A stretch of DNA of 64,000 bases from Cellvibrio japonicus Ueda107 (GCF_000019225.1 NC_010995.1:3046501-3110500); one strand, 5' to 3'. Counted from the first letter of the stretch, positions 26,951-38,300 are shown. Notes: generated by a model not told the origin, from the letters alone. Program-made: numbers and translations.

Positions 26951-27590
26951 AGCAATAACCATCACTGTACATACATAAGAATAGCGCTTAAAACTTTGTG
27001 TGTTGGTCGCCGCCTGGATAAACGGATCAGCCTGTAGGAAACGTGCAATACGCGCATCGTAAATCCGCCCGTTCATATGGATGATACCCATATCATCCAC
27101 CATTTCATGGCCAGTGTAGCCACGGGTAGTAATAGGCTGGGTAAAGCCGGTGAGGCTTAAACTACTGATTACCTGACTGATGGTTTGCGCCGACCAATCC
27201 TCTCCACTGCGCCTTGCTCCCCAGGCATCAAAACTCATGGAGTGGGTGACCTTACCGGTACCATCGGTGATGGCATCCACTGAACCCAGGTGGTCAACGT
27301 AGAGGTATTTTTTATCTGAACCGTTGGCTTGCAGCACATTGTTGACAGTTCGGTAGGTATGTACCGCGCCGCCGACTGTTCGCTTCCATTCCACTACGGT
27401 TGAGTTATTGGTGGCTATGCGTTCGATATTACCCAGGTAAGTTGTGGTGGTTATGGTTGAACCTTTTTTATCCACACGCTGCCAGCGTGCACGATCCGGG
27501 CCGTAACTGAATTCAGCATAGTTATTGGCATCCTTACTGATTTTGCTGGCCATGTCATAACTGGTGTATTCAAAACCGCGACTATTGCCA
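26948..27590 (-). pseudogene. Displaced Rhs core fragment without a toxin tip
   Basis: About 210 residues, nearly identical over most of its length to residues about 1905-2110 of the large Rhs protein (from FEYTSYDMASKISKD to RFLQADPFIQAATNTQS). No in-frame start of its own: a stop lies just upstream. Homology to the intact gene fades at about 26975-27010, where NRYSYVLNN becomes KRYSYVCTV and the frame ends. It begins 24 bases after the candidate immunity gene of the orphan tip. It is a leftover or reservoir of Rhs core DNA and is probably not made as protein, though an in-frame ATG at 27553 exists. Confidence 0.8.
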
Positions 27591-27613
27591 CTAGAAAAAT
27601 CATGAAAACTTTT

Positions 27614-28171
27614 CTATGGCTTTAATTCATACTTGTCACGTATACTCTTCAACCCAATGCAAACTGCATGACCATCATAAAAAGAAGCGTCACAGCTTTG
27701 TTTTTTTACCAATCGATAATAATTAGAGTTATTTAAAAAAACTCCACTCTCGTGTTCGATATCAATGGATTCAAAACCAATTCTATCTATAACAATAGCA
27801 GCATTTTCAACAACGTCTTTTCCATGAACAACACTAGAAACATATAAGTATTCACCACGAAGCCCAATATCAGTAGACTCACGACACCCCTCCGTCAATA
27901 GCTCATGTAGCACTACTCTTTTTCTTTTTACCTGTTTTTCTCCAAATATGAACGCCTCACCATATATAACCCTATAACCACATGAAACAGAAAACGATCC
28001 TACAGCTCCATTCAGCCAAACAGGAGTATCTTTATCATTTAAAAACTCAAAATACTCCATTTTATATGGTGCAATGATCCCTTCTTTTCTTATAACTTTG
28101 TTTTTAGTATCAGCAGAACAATTCACTGTATTAATAAAAAAAAAGATAATTATCAAAAAATTACGAATCAT
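27614..28171 (-). CDS. Small secreted protein after orphan Rhs tip, candidate immunity protein
   Basis: 185 residues with a clear signal peptide (MIRNFLIIIFFFINTVNCSA; a Cys at 18 could make it a lipoprotein, though the lipobox is weak). The mature part is mixed alpha/beta with four further Cys and no family I can name. Base composition is clearly more AT-rich than the enclosing chromosome genes, as expected of Rhs tip/immunity cassettes. It starts just inside the end of the orphan tip gene. Its role as the antidote to that tip is inference from position. The signal peptide would place it in the periplasm, where an imported tip would be met. Confidence 0.6.
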   Translation of the reverse strand: MIRNFLIIIFFFINTVNCSADTKNKVIRKEGIIAPYKMEYFEFLNDKDTPVWLNGAVGSFSVSCGYRVIYGEAFIFGEKQVKRKRVVLHELLTEGCRESTDIGLRGEYLYVSSVVHGKDVVENAAIVIDRIGFESIDIEHESGVFLNNSNYYRLVKKQSCDASFYDGHAVCIGLKSIRDKYELKP

Positions 28172-28185
28172 AATATGGGCCTCTA

Positions 28186-29180
28186 TCAATCCAGTCTTCT
28201 TATCCAGACTTCATTTTTCCCTGCATTATTTCCTGTTAAAGTTCTTTGCCAAACCCTACCAGAGTGAGCCTCTAATACCATTAAATCCCCTGATGAGTTT
28301 AATAAATAATTAACCTTTCCTTTCGTTAAAAATATATGATCACCTGGCCCAAAATTATTATTGGCTGATCCACTACCTTTAGGATGGCTATGTTGTACAA
28401 ATGTATCTGTTGAATGATTTGGCAAAGAAGTAGAATCGGCAGTGCCAGGTTTATTATCCGTACTTAATACCAAAACCGAAGCACATCCAGAACTATCACA
28501 TGTCTTTTCCACATGACCTGTTGAACCATGTTCTCTACGACGACTATGCTCAAAACCACCTGACTCTTTCCGCTCAATTATTAACCTATCAGTTTCAGGA
28601 TCACTAACAACATCAGAGCCTGTCCATTCAACTTCACCACGCTTTCCCTCTCCTAACTGCTTCCATCCATCTCCCTCTCGTGTACAACGGATAGATTTAC
28701 AATTTGCAGTAGCATTAACTTCTTCCACTCCCCCAGCCTTTATCCTCTGCACCCCAGCGCTCACCGCGTACATAAACGCCGCACTCGCCGCTCCATTCTT
28801 AAACTTACCACCAGTAATTTCCGTCGCTACGCCACCGACAACCGCTGATCGAATAAAACCACTCCAACCCAATTCTCCACTACTGCCACCGAGGGCTCCT
28901 ATTCCCGCCGCAATAAATCCATGACCAAACTTGCCACCTTGCATTTCGGCCTGCATTCCTCCCCATATCGCCGAGGCCATCATCCCCGCTTGCGCGGCTG
29001 CACCGCTGAAGGCACCAAAAATCGCTCCTTTTATAATATTCCCGCCATTAGCTGCTGCACCTAATGCACCGCCGATCATGCCCGCAACAATAGCGCCAAC
29101 TCCGGTTGCCACCAAAACCACCGTAACAATAGCACCGACAAAGGGTTTCAGTTCTTTCCATAGTTTCTTCAGGAAGAAAC
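28186..29180 (-). pseudogene. Orphan Rhs C-terminal tip with JAMM-like domain, cut by IS66
   Basis: About 330 residues. The first part (FLKKLWKELKPFVGAI, then a Gly/Ala-rich stretch with GGKFGHGF and GGKFKNGA motifs) parallels the pre-tip region of the large Rhs protein; the last 180 residues differ and hold QHSHPKG followed by FGPGDHIF, the shape of a JAMM/DUF4329-like metal site but lacking the canonical Ser. IS66 inserted at 29181 and separates it from the core remnant at 31532-31672. The IS end supplies an in-frame ATG at 29202, so a free-standing 338-residue tip could still be translated. AT content is high. The enzymatic activity is unproven. Confidence 0.75.
29173..29180. repeat. IS66 target-site duplication, left copy
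   Basis: GAAGAAAC directly abuts the left inverted repeat; the identical 8 bases follow the right inverted repeat at 31532-31539. Eight bases is the usual IS66-family duplication. Confidence 0.93.
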
Positions 29181-29260
29181 GTAAGCGCCTAACTAACCCC
29201 ATCTATCGAGTTAATTGTTTTTTTACTAAGGTACTTTTCCTAAATTCACCAGGAGGCCTT

Positions 29261-29575
29261 ATGAAAAAACGTAACGAAGAACAATGGCGAGCACTGTTTG
29301 CGCAGCACGACGCCAGCGGTGTATCAGCAGCCGTTTTTTGTAAGCAGAACGAGCTGTGCCCCAAATACTTCAGCTTGCGCCGCAAACAATTGGCAAAGAT
29401 GGCCAGTAAAGAGGAAGCCGGTTTTGTTCGTGTAAAAGTAAAGCCCAAAATACCGCACGAAGCTTCTGGTGTGAAGGCTGCATCACTGACCATTCGCCAT
29501 CATGTAGGCCAGCTTGAATTTGGCACACTACCGCCACCTCAGTGGCTGGCCCAATTGCTCAGGGCGTTGGCATGA
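29261..29575 (+). CDS. tnpA: IS66 family TnpA accessory protein
   Basis: 104 residues with a helix-turn-helix opening (WRALFAQHDASGVSAAVFCKQNELC, here in part) typical of IS66 OrfA proteins, and a C-terminal LEFGTLPPPQWLAQLLRAL. AGGAGG lies four bases before the ATG. Its stop overlaps the tnpB start (ATGA), so translation is coupled. Needed with TnpB for transposition in studied IS66 elements. Confidence 0.9.
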   Translation: MKKRNEEQWRALFAQHDASGVSAAVFCKQNELCPKYFSLRRKQLAKMASKEEAGFVRVKVKPKIPHEASGVKAASLTIRHHVGQLEFGTLPPPQWLAQLLRALA

Positions 29576-29922
29576 TCCAGTGGGATGATGTACCGGTATA
29601 CGTACACCGGCAACCGGTGGATTTTCGCAAATCCATTAATGGGTTGAGTGTCTTGGTGCAGGAGTCCATGGCACTGGAGGTATTTTCCCGATCCGTGTTT
29701 GTGTTTGGCAATCGCACCCGCAATAAAATAAAAATCCTCTACTGGGATAAAACCGGGTTTTGTCTGTGGTACAAGCGGCTGGAAAAAGATAAATTCAAAT
29801 GGCCACGCCGGGGTGATGCTGTGTTATCACTGACTCACGAACAGTTTGATTGGCTGTTGCGCGGGTTAGATATTGAAAAGCTTCAACCACACACAGAAAA
29901 ATATTTCTTCTCGGCGAATTAG
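29572..29922 (+). CDS. tnpB: IS66 family TnpB accessory protein
   Basis: 116 residues, a full-length IS66 OrfB: HRQPVDFRKSINGLSVLVQE, FVFGNRTRNKIKILYWDKTGF and WYKRLEKDKFKWPR are the family's hallmark segments. ATG at 29572 overlaps the tnpA stop. Its exact role in the transposition complex is unknown. Confidence 0.93.
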   Translation: MIQWDDVPVYVHRQPVDFRKSINGLSVLVQESMALEVFSRSVFVFGNRTRNKIKILYWDKTGFCLWYKRLEKDKFKWPRRGDAVLSLTHEQFDWLLRGLDIEKLQPHTEKYFFSAN

Positions 29923-29960
29923 TGCTATCAACCTGCGCAGGTTTTTTATAAGATGTGTGG

Positions 29961-31523
29961 ATGGAAAACAAACCCGATCTTCTGCAAGAAAATATTGATC
30001 TGCAAAAAATAGTTGCCGATAAAGACGATATTATTTCAGCGCAGGAAAAGTCCCTTCAAAGCAAAGAAAAGCGCATTCGCCTCCTTGAGGAATACATCCT
30101 CTCGCTTCAGCAAAAACAATTTGGCAGTTCCAGTGAAAAGCAGGAAGTGCTTCAAGCGGAGCTGGTCTTTACCGAAGCGGAGGATACCGCGGAAGCCGAA
30201 GCCCCTGAACAAGTGGATGCCTTTGCCGATGACACGGTTGTTGTAGCGGAGCATAAACGCAAGAAGAAACGTGCATCCATTCCCAAAGAGCTACATCGTA
30301 TCGAGATTACCCACGATCTGCCTGAGGATCAAAAATGCTGTCCGCACGATGGATCGTTATTAAAACCCATCGGTTTTGAATCCCACGAACAATTAGACAT
30401 TATCCCCGCCAGTGTTCGGGTGTTACATCACAAACGATTGAAATACGCCTGCCCCTGTTGCGAAAACTATCTTGTGACCGCAAAGAAACCCGCACAGCCG
30501 ATTGAAAAAAGTATCGCCTCACCCGGGCTGTTGGCCCATATTGCCACGCAAAAATATGTAGATGCCATGCCGCTGTATCGCCAGACGGACATTTTCAAAC
30601 GTATTGGTGTGGAGATGGATCGCACTACACTCGCCAACTGGATGATCCGTTGTGGAAACCTGGTGCAGCCATTAATTAACTTGCTGCACGAAAGGATGTT
30701 GGAACAAACGATTCTTCATGCGGATGAAACGCGTGTGCAGGTGTTGAATGAAACCGGTCGTGCGGCTGAAACACAGAGTTTTATGTGGGTATTGCGCAGT
30801 ACGCAACCCACGTGTGCAGCAGTGCTTTATCGCTACGAACCGACACGCAGTGGAAAAGTAATCACGGAATTGCTACGTGATTTTAATGGCGCACTCATGA
30901 CCGATGGCTATGCAGCTTACAACGCACCTTGTGAAAAAAAGGGTATTACCCATTTAGCCTGTTGGGCACATGCGCGTCGCAAGTTTATCGAGGCACAAAA
31001 AATCCAGGCGAAGGGAAAAACCGGTAAAGCAGATCAAGCGATTGCGTTTATCCAGCAGCTCTATGGAATAGAAAAGGCGATTAAGGACAAAACGCCGGAA
31101 GAAAAATATCAACTGAGACAAACACAATCGCTGCCGGTGTTACAAAAAATAAAAGTCTGGCTGGATAAAAGCTTGGCACATTCACCGCCACAATCGTTGA
31201 TTGGAAAGGCATTGCATTATTTGCATGAACAATGGCCGAAGCTGGTTCGCTATGTGGAATCGGGGGATTATCCGATTGATAACAATGCAGCGGAGAATGC
31301 AATCCGCCCGTTTGTGATTGGGCGAAAAAACTGGCTATTCTCCACAAGTCCCAAAGGGGCCACGGCGAGTGCAAATTTATACAGTGTGATTGAAACCGCC
31401 AAGGCCAATGGGCTGGAGCCTTATGGGTATTTAAAAACAATCTTCACTGAATTACCCAATGCGACAAGCCTCGAACAGATCGAGGCATTATTACCGTGGA
31501 ATTACAAGGATGGGGTTAGTTAG
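29961..31523 (+). CDS. tnpC: IS66 family transposase TnpC
   Basis: 520 residues, full length. N-terminal coiled coil (about 5-45) and LQQKQFGSSSEK, a zinc-finger-like region (CCPHDGSLLKP, then ACPCCENY), the DDE core with LHADETRVQVL, MTDGYAAYN and the glutamate in NNAAENAIRPFVIGRKNWLF, and a C-terminal LEQIEALLPWNYK tail. The stop codon lies inside the right inverted repeat, as often in IS66. ATG at 29961 follows the tnpB stop by 38 bases. Confidence 0.95.
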   Translation: MENKPDLLQENIDLQKIVADKDDIISAQEKSLQSKEKRIRLLEEYILSLQQKQFGSSSEKQEVLQAELVFTEAEDTAEAEAPEQVDAFADDTVVVAEHKRKKKRASIPKELHRIEITHDLPEDQKCCPHDGSLLKPIGFESHEQLDIIPASVRVLHHKRLKYACPCCENYLVTAKKPAQPIEKSIASPGLLAHIATQKYVDAMPLYRQTDIFKRIGVEMDRTTLANWMIRCGNLVQPLINLLHERMLEQTILHADETRVQVLNETGRAAETQSFMWVLRSTQPTCAAVLYRYEPTRSGKVITELLRDFNGALMTDGYAAYNAPCEKKGITHLACWAHARRKFIEAQKIQAKGKTGKADQAIAFIQQLYGIEKAIKDKTPEEKYQLRQTQSLPVLQKIKVWLDKSLAHSPPQSLIGKALHYLHEQWPKLVRYVESGDYPIDNNAAENAIRPFVIGRKNWLFSTSPKGATASANLYSVIETAKANGLEPYGYLKTIFTELPNATSLEQIEALLPWNYKDGVS

Positions 31524-31531
31524 GCGTTTAC
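31512..31531. repeat. IS66 right inverted repeat
   Basis: GGGGTTAGTTAGGCGTTTAC, complementary to the left end with a single mismatch; followed by the target duplication GAAGAAAC at 31532-31539. Confidence 0.93.
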
Positions 31532-31672
31532 GAAGAAACCGCTCGGGTCAGTGGCATTCAGTGGGTTATTCCACAAATAGCTGTAACGATTATAACTCTG
31601 CGTATTGGTCGCGGCCTGAATAAACGGATTAGCCTGTAGAAAGAAGACAATATGTGTATCGTTATCTACACT
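31532..31672 (-). pseudogene. Rhs core remnant belonging to the orphan tip
   Basis: Reads FLQANPFIQAATNTQSYNRY then LWNNPLNATDPSGFF, matching the end of the Rhs core (about residues 2080-2118 of the large protein) and then runs into the IS66. Upstream the match decays (DTHIVFF in place of DARIARF) and a stop occurs. It marks where the displaced tip once joined its core; about 35 codons of shared sequence would be enough for recombination with the intact gene. Confidence 0.8.
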
Positions 31673-31738
31673 CAGCCATAAAAACTATTTCGTTTAAGTA
31701 ACACAAAACAACTCAAAAAATATCCATTTTTATTATTG

Positions 31739-32347
31739 CTACTTAATTTTTTTAACACTTATCAAGTAGGCCTCATAATTGAATGGAACCCCAACCTCCC
31801 TTAAATCATAATCTCCATAAGAACTTAAATTCATCTCAACAAGATAGCGTTTATTTTTCTTTATACCAAAATCAGATGCTCGATTAAGATGTACTCTATC
31901 CCCATCTTTAATAAAGAAAAACGCTCCATTTTTTAAGTCAGGAACCACTTCAAGGATTACGGTTTTAAAACCGAAAGTTTGAGGCACAATATTATGTGAC
32001 TCGACGTACAATGCGGCCACAACACGGCCACATGCTGAAAGAGCTTTAGCACTCAACTCATTATTTTGATTTTTCGAACATTGCTCACCTAGACGCTTAT
32101 ATTCATCAACAGCAAGCTTATCCACAGTAAGCAATCGGCCATGATCCATATAAGAGTTATAAAACTCAAACTTATTCAGCTCAAACATATCATTGTTCAG
32201 CATATAATTTACTGAAAACAACATCATACTGGGTACAAAAGGGGTAGGCGTATAAATCCTTTTAGTTTCCACATATTCAACACCACCAGCCTTTACACAA
32301 TTCACCAGTACGCACAAAAGCAATACAAAAAATGATTTTATTACCAT
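31739..32347 (-). CDS. Small secreted protein after the large Rhs gene, candidate immunity protein
   Basis: 202 residues with a signal peptide (about 1-20, ending VKA). The mature protein has two Cys and many Asn, Tyr and Val; no family is recognised. AT-rich compared with its surroundings. The ATG overlaps the stop of the Rhs gene by seven bases, so the two are translated in concert, which is the usual arrangement of toxin and immunity gene. It shares no obvious sequence with the other candidate (27614-28171), as expected when the tips differ. Its function is inferred from position only. Confidence 0.6.
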   Translation of the reverse strand: MVIKSFFVLLLCVLVNCVKAGGVEYVETKRIYTPTPFVPSMMLFSVNYMLNNDMFELNKFEFYNSYMDHGRLLTVDKLAVDEYKRLGEQCSKNQNNELSAKALSACGRVVAALYVESHNIVPQTFGFKTVILEVVPDLKNGAFFFIKDGDRVHLNRASDFGIKKNKRYLVEMNLSSYGDYDLREVGVPFNYEAYLISVKKIK

Positions 32348-35300
32348 AAACTTCCTACCTCTTTTCGTGTTCTATTAGCTTGTCCAGTGTTTGATATCGA
32401 TGCATCCCACTCGAATATGCGCCCTTTAGGATCAGAGAAAAATGCCCGATAATTCGGCGACGATCTGGTTATCTGTTTAGCCGTAGAATATGCTCCAGCC
32501 ACATCGTCAGGACTCATACTATAAGAACCTCCCGTTGTCGGATGAGAATGAAATTCAGCAACATATTCAATAGCGCCTAATTCCTGAGCCATCCCATAAA
32601 GTGGACCCAGATTGACACTAGTGTGCCTACCCTCTACGGTCAGTGCTTCTAGCGCACCTTCACCATTTCGATAAACCAGTATCCCAACCTCCATCTTTCT
32701 TAAATCTTTTTTCGAGTATCCAGACATTCTTTTCTTAATAAGATCGACAACAGGGTCTTCGCTATTTTCTATCTTATGTGCTAATGCCTCATCATTAAAT
32801 GCCCTTGAGAAAGCCCCCGTCATCGCCCCATTCGCAAACTTACCGCCAGACAACGTCGATGCTGTTCCCCCTACAATCGCCGCCGCCGTAATTCTCAGTG
32901 CGCGGTTGCCTGCATCAAAGTAGCTGGAACTAAACTTACTACCACCAATCCTGTCGATACCTCCAGCAAACGCTTGCGTAACCCCTGCCGATGCAAACCC
33001 ATGACCAAATTTGCCTCCCTGCAATACCGACATGACACCACCAACAATTCCATGCGCAAATACCTTAAGGCCAAAGTCCGCTGCTTTAAGCCCACTCCCC
33101 AAAAAGTTACCGCTACCCTCTGCACCTTGAAATGCAGCCCCTACACTAAAGAAAGCCGCTCCACTCACTGCTCCAGTCAAGGCGCCCCGCAAAATATTCC
33201 CACCATTTGCTGCCGCACCCGCTGCTCCAGCGGCTGCTCCTGCCCCCATCGCTCCCCATATGCTCGCTGTGCATGGAGGGCAATACGCCGCCAACACAAC
33301 ACCAACAATGGCTCCCACAAATGGTCGGATCTTATTCCACAGCTTCTTGAAGAAATATCCACTTGGATCGGTCGCGTTTAATGGATTATTTAATACGTAA
33401 GAATAGCGGTTGTAACTCTGCGTATTGGTCGCGGCCTGAATAAACGGATCAGCCTGTAGGAAACGTGCAATACGTGCATCGTAAATCCGCCCGTTCATAT
33501 GGATGATACCCATATCATCCACCATTTCATGACCAGTGTAGCCACGGGTAGTAATAGGCTGGGTAAAGCCGGTGAGGCTTAAGCTACTGATTACCTGGCT
33601 GATGGTTTGCGCTGACCAATCCTCTCCGCTGCGCCTTGCGCCCCAAGCATCAAAACTCATGGAGTGGGTGACTTTGCCGGTACCATCGGTAATGGCATCC
33701 ACTGAACCCAGGTGGTCAACGTAGAGGTATTTTTTATCTGAGCCGTTGGCTTGTAACACATTGTTGACAGTTCGGTAGGTATGGACGGCGCCGCCGACTG
33801 TTCGCTTCCATTCCACCACGGTCGAGTTATTGGTGGCAATGCGTTCGATATTACCCAGGTAAGTGGTGGTGGTTATGGTTGAACCTTTTTTATCTATCCG
33901 TTGCCAACGGGCGCGATCCGGGCCGTAACTGAATTCAGCATAGTTATTGGCATCCTTACTGATTTTGCTGGCCATGTCATAACTGGTGTATTCAAAACTG
34001 CGTCCATCGCCGCTGATCACATTGCCGTTGTTGTCGTACCGATACGCCACACCATTTACCGAGGTGACCGCATGGGCACCGCCGTTGACACGGTCGTATA
34101 CATAATTCCCCACGTCTTTTTTGTAGGTGATGTTGCCCAAGCCATCGTACTTAATATCCGGGGCTCCACCACACGCAGGGGTACGGCTCGGCAAGGTGGC
34201 GACCAAGCGGTTGAGGCCGTCGTAACAGAAGCCTTCTTCTTTGGCTTTGGATGTGCCGCTGCCAATCCTGGCGCCGGCGGTAATGCGGTACCTGAGGTTA
34301 CCGACGGTATCCCAGTCGTAGGTGTTGTGCTGGATGTCGCGCAAGCCTGTCACCGTGGCTTGCTGCTTGCTCAGTAAGCCGGTGTAGGGATTGTAGGTAT
34401 TTACCGTCACCGCACCATTGCCGCGCGTTTCACGGGTGACCTGGCCGCGTTCATTCATCTCCAGGATGGTGCTGAGTACACCGCGTGAACCATCGCGTGG
34501 GGCAACATCCACTGTGCGGTAGACATAACCATAGGCGTTGTATTGGGTTTGCACACCGCTGTCGGCGAACACCGATTGCAATACATCGCGCGTTTCATAG
34601 GCGCGGCCAATGCTGTCGTACTTAACGCTGGTGATGTAGTCCGAGCCATCCGGTAAATGGGTAAAAGTGATTTCGGGGCGACTCTTTGAATCATATTGCG
34701 TCTGGACACAGTGATTGCTGCCGCCACAGCTTGTTTGTGCATTGGCGATAGTGGCATTCACTTTATTCATAATGACGGCAGTGAGCTTACCTTTGGTTGT
34801 TGCGCTGACCGTACCGCCCAGGGGCGCATCATAGAACCAGGCAGTATTGCCATCCAACACACCCGCCTTGAAGTCTTTGCGGGTAGTCATACGACCCAGT
34901 GCATCATAGGTCATGCTGCTGGTGCCTACCGGGCCGGACTGTTCCGTCAGCTCACCAAAGGCATTGTATTTGTAGAGCCACCAACCATTTGTGGTGCTGG
35001 CGTTATTGCAGCTCACGGTGCCGGTGGTTTTAAAACCGCCCTTGTCAGGGTCGTGCATAGCCACCTTGCGCCCCAGGGTGTCGTAACACAGGGTCACGGT
35101 AACCGGGGCCACATTGGGGGAGGCATTGGGCGAGTCATCGGTAGTCGCCGTTAACAGGTCGCCCTTGCTGTTGTAGGTATAGGTGATAGTGCCGCCCAGG
35201 TGATCGCGCACACCGATAAGCTGGCCCAGGCCATTGCGGGTTTCTGTCCGGGTTTGCAGCAGCGCATTAGTGATGGTGGTTTCATAGCCGTGGTAACGAC

Positions 35301-38300
35301 TGCTTGATAAGGAACCATCCGGCGCCTTGACCGATTCCACGCGACCCAAGCGATCATAGTGATAGGTAGTCCAACCTAGCGGTGAGCCGGATTCAAAGTA
35401 AGGCGTGCTCTGGTGTTTCAAGCGCCCCAGGATGTCGTATTCGCTGTCGGTGTAAACCCAGTGGCCATCAAAACCGACCGTGGCAGCGCGCAGTACACGC
35501 CCCACACCATCCAGGTAGTCAATGCTCCGGCCACCGCCTGCCACACGTTTGAGTCGATAGAATTTGGCACCTGCAGGGCACTGGACAGAGACACCGACAT
35601 AGGTAGTACAGGCGGCAATATCTGTCCTCGACCAGGCGCCGCTGGCATCGCTGCGCAGATACTCAGCACCCATATCGTCGTAATAAACATCGGCAGTGAC
35701 GTCGTTGGCATCCTTGACCTTGGTCGGTGCGCCGGTTACCGGATCACGCGCCGTCACACTGGCCGTATGGTTCAGGTTATTCAGGGTCGCGTTGACATAG
35801 CGGCCGATGCTGTCGTATTGGTAAGTCGTCTTACGGGTTTGGGTCAGGGTGCTGCTGGCTTTACCCGTGACACTCACCTCGGTTTTATTACCGAAGGCAT
35901 CGTAAACATAACTCGTCACCAACTGATCGGCGGTGCCTTCTGCCACCACTTCCTTGGCGAGCAAACCCCTGTGCGGTGCCGATTGATGGTATTCAAAACG
36001 TACTGTGCGACTGGTATCGGCAACGCCGTTGCGGGTTGTAGTCACTGTGGAGCGTTCCAGGCGCCCCATTTGCCTTTCCCAGGCGCCGGTAAAGTAGACA
36101 TTGTCCGTTTGCTGCACCAGTGTCTGCCCGCCACCTGCCGTTGTCACGGTGATCCGGCTGACATTACCGTATTCATCCGCCGCCATTTGCGTATCCGTGG
36201 TTACCGTTTGCAGAGGGGTTGTCCCCACAGAGCCGTCCGTGTTTAAGGCATAAGTGCGCTCAACGGTTTGTTCAACATAGGGCTGGTAACGCTTGCTGGT
36301 ACTGGTGGCGTAGGTTTTCCGGTTCCATTTATTGGTGGCATGGCCCAGCACCTTGCCATCGTGGGTTTTGGTAATGGTTTCAGCCGGTGAACCGATATAC
36401 GGCCAATCCTGGCGGTATTTGGTTTCTGTGGTAATGCCGGTTTGCATATCAACGGTTTTCAGCTCGGCAAAACCCAGCATCCCCCTGCCCGCAGCCTGCA
36501 TACGCAGATGCTTGTAGTAATAACTGATACTGCTGGTTTTTGATGAGGCGCTACCGGGACTGGCGGAACTAGTCGCATGTAAACTCGACGAGGCTTTAGT
36601 AACAATTGGCATTCCGCCTATTGTTTCCAATACGGGGGCGTTTACCAGGTTGTTATGGGTTAGACCGGCAAAGGGATTATTCACCTGGCGATAATAGTCA
36701 TCTGTATTAATGTTATAGGAGGTCACATTCGAGCAACTCTCGCCGATGAGCGTCACCGGAGGTGTGTTGCTCGCAACATAGCTATACACCGGTGTACAAA
36801 CCTGCTTGGTGTCACCGGTAATTTTTATATCGCCAATGGGTAAATAATGTGCCGATTGACTAAGCGGCTCATAGTGAACACTGGTGTAATTACCAAAGCC
36901 ATCGGTGATGCCATAGATTAAATCAAGCGATGTGCTGCCACTCTTTTTGCTGACCGCTAAATTACTGTAGCCTGATTTTTTACCCCAGGTAATTCGATCT
37001 ACCCAGGTATCACCATTGGCATCGGCATAAATATAGGTGAGATCATTACTGGTCGTGGTTTCCAACATCTGCCATGCATTAAATGCCGAGGTTTTGGGAT
37101 TCCAGTATTTAATCGATATGGGGTTATAGGTGTAACCCGCTCTGGCTTGGCGCCAGACAAGGTCAAGGTAGCCATCGCTGTTAATATCGGCAAATACCGG
37201 CTCCTGTAAGCCAACCCCCTCCAACCCTGCCGGAATGTCAGATAACAAGACTTCCGCAGAAAACCCCGCCCCCGTACTTAAGCGGTAATACCATCTGCCA
37301 TTGGCTGTTTTTTTATAGAGAATATCCGACAATCCATCACCGTTAATATCGGCGCTCTGCACCTGGGATACAACCCTCTCGCCTTCTGCATAATCGACCG
37401 GCTTCGCATAGTACACAAACTGGTTATCACCATCCGCAACATAAACCCTGAATTCTGAATAAATAATATTCCTGCCAACCGCATGGGAATAAACCGCATG
37501 GTATACATTAAGTGCGATATCGACTTTTCCATCACCATTAAAATCGCCGAAGCTCACATTTTTTGAAGAAAGGCTTAAGGTCGCAAAACTCGTGATAGGG
37601 GAAGATGCTGGCGTCCCAGTGAACTGATAATCGACAGGTGAGCCAAACTGATAATAGGTATTGCTGGTTACTGCAGCACCCGGCCGAGGCTCAAGTGTGT
37701 AAAGTTTTCTTGAACCAGTACCATTTAGCTCAGTGACATCAGCCAAACCATCCGAATTAATATCGCCCACCACAATATTGGGACCAGTGAAAGGCAATAT
37801 GCTATGGTATTGCAAATGCCATCCCGCTTGATTCGGCACCGATAAATACAGCTTCCACTGCTGTGCACCCGGATCGTAAACCATCAAATCCTGATGACCA
37901 TCACCGTTGTAATCAATCACTTCGAATTTAGGCGCGACAGCACTATTTGAGTAATTAAACAAGGTTTTGACTGAGCTGGAAGCAGAACCTGTATTTGCAG
38001 CATCTAAAATATAATAAATAGTGGTAATGCCAAAATTACTATATTCCGACCACACATAATCCAATACACCATTGCCATTCACATCCAGGAAGGCGTAATT
38101 GGTTATAGTGGAGTTATTACCAAAATTTCTGTCCACAAGAGCCGTGTTGAAATTTACAGCCGCATTCTCGTGCCAGCTAAATGTGGTCGCCGGATAGCAA
38201 ACTGTGCCCGATGTATTGGCGCATTCCGTAATACTTTTGACCCGGCTGTATGCACCGATTGCGGCGGGCGCGTAGTCGTAACCCAGCGTGTAATCGCGAA

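Larger units (their letters stand above)
29181..31531 (+). mobile_element. Complete IS66-family insertion sequence, 2351 bp
   Basis: Bounded by 20-bp inverted repeats GTAAGCGCCTAACTAACCCC (29181-29200) and its complement with one mismatch (31512-31531), flanked by the 8-bp duplication GAAGAAAC. Carries tnpA, tnpB and tnpC in order, all intact. It interrupts an orphan Rhs tip; joining the flanks at one copy of the duplication restores the frame ...ATDPSGFF-LKKLWKELKPFVG.... No passenger genes. The intact ends, target duplication and open frames suggest a fairly recent insertion. Confidence 0.95.

Noticed and set aside
33901..36246. Several plus-strand frames of 150-277 codons opposite the Rhs gene
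   Set aside because: Mirror images of the Rhs YD-repeat coding sequence; composition follows the sense gene and not a protein of its own.
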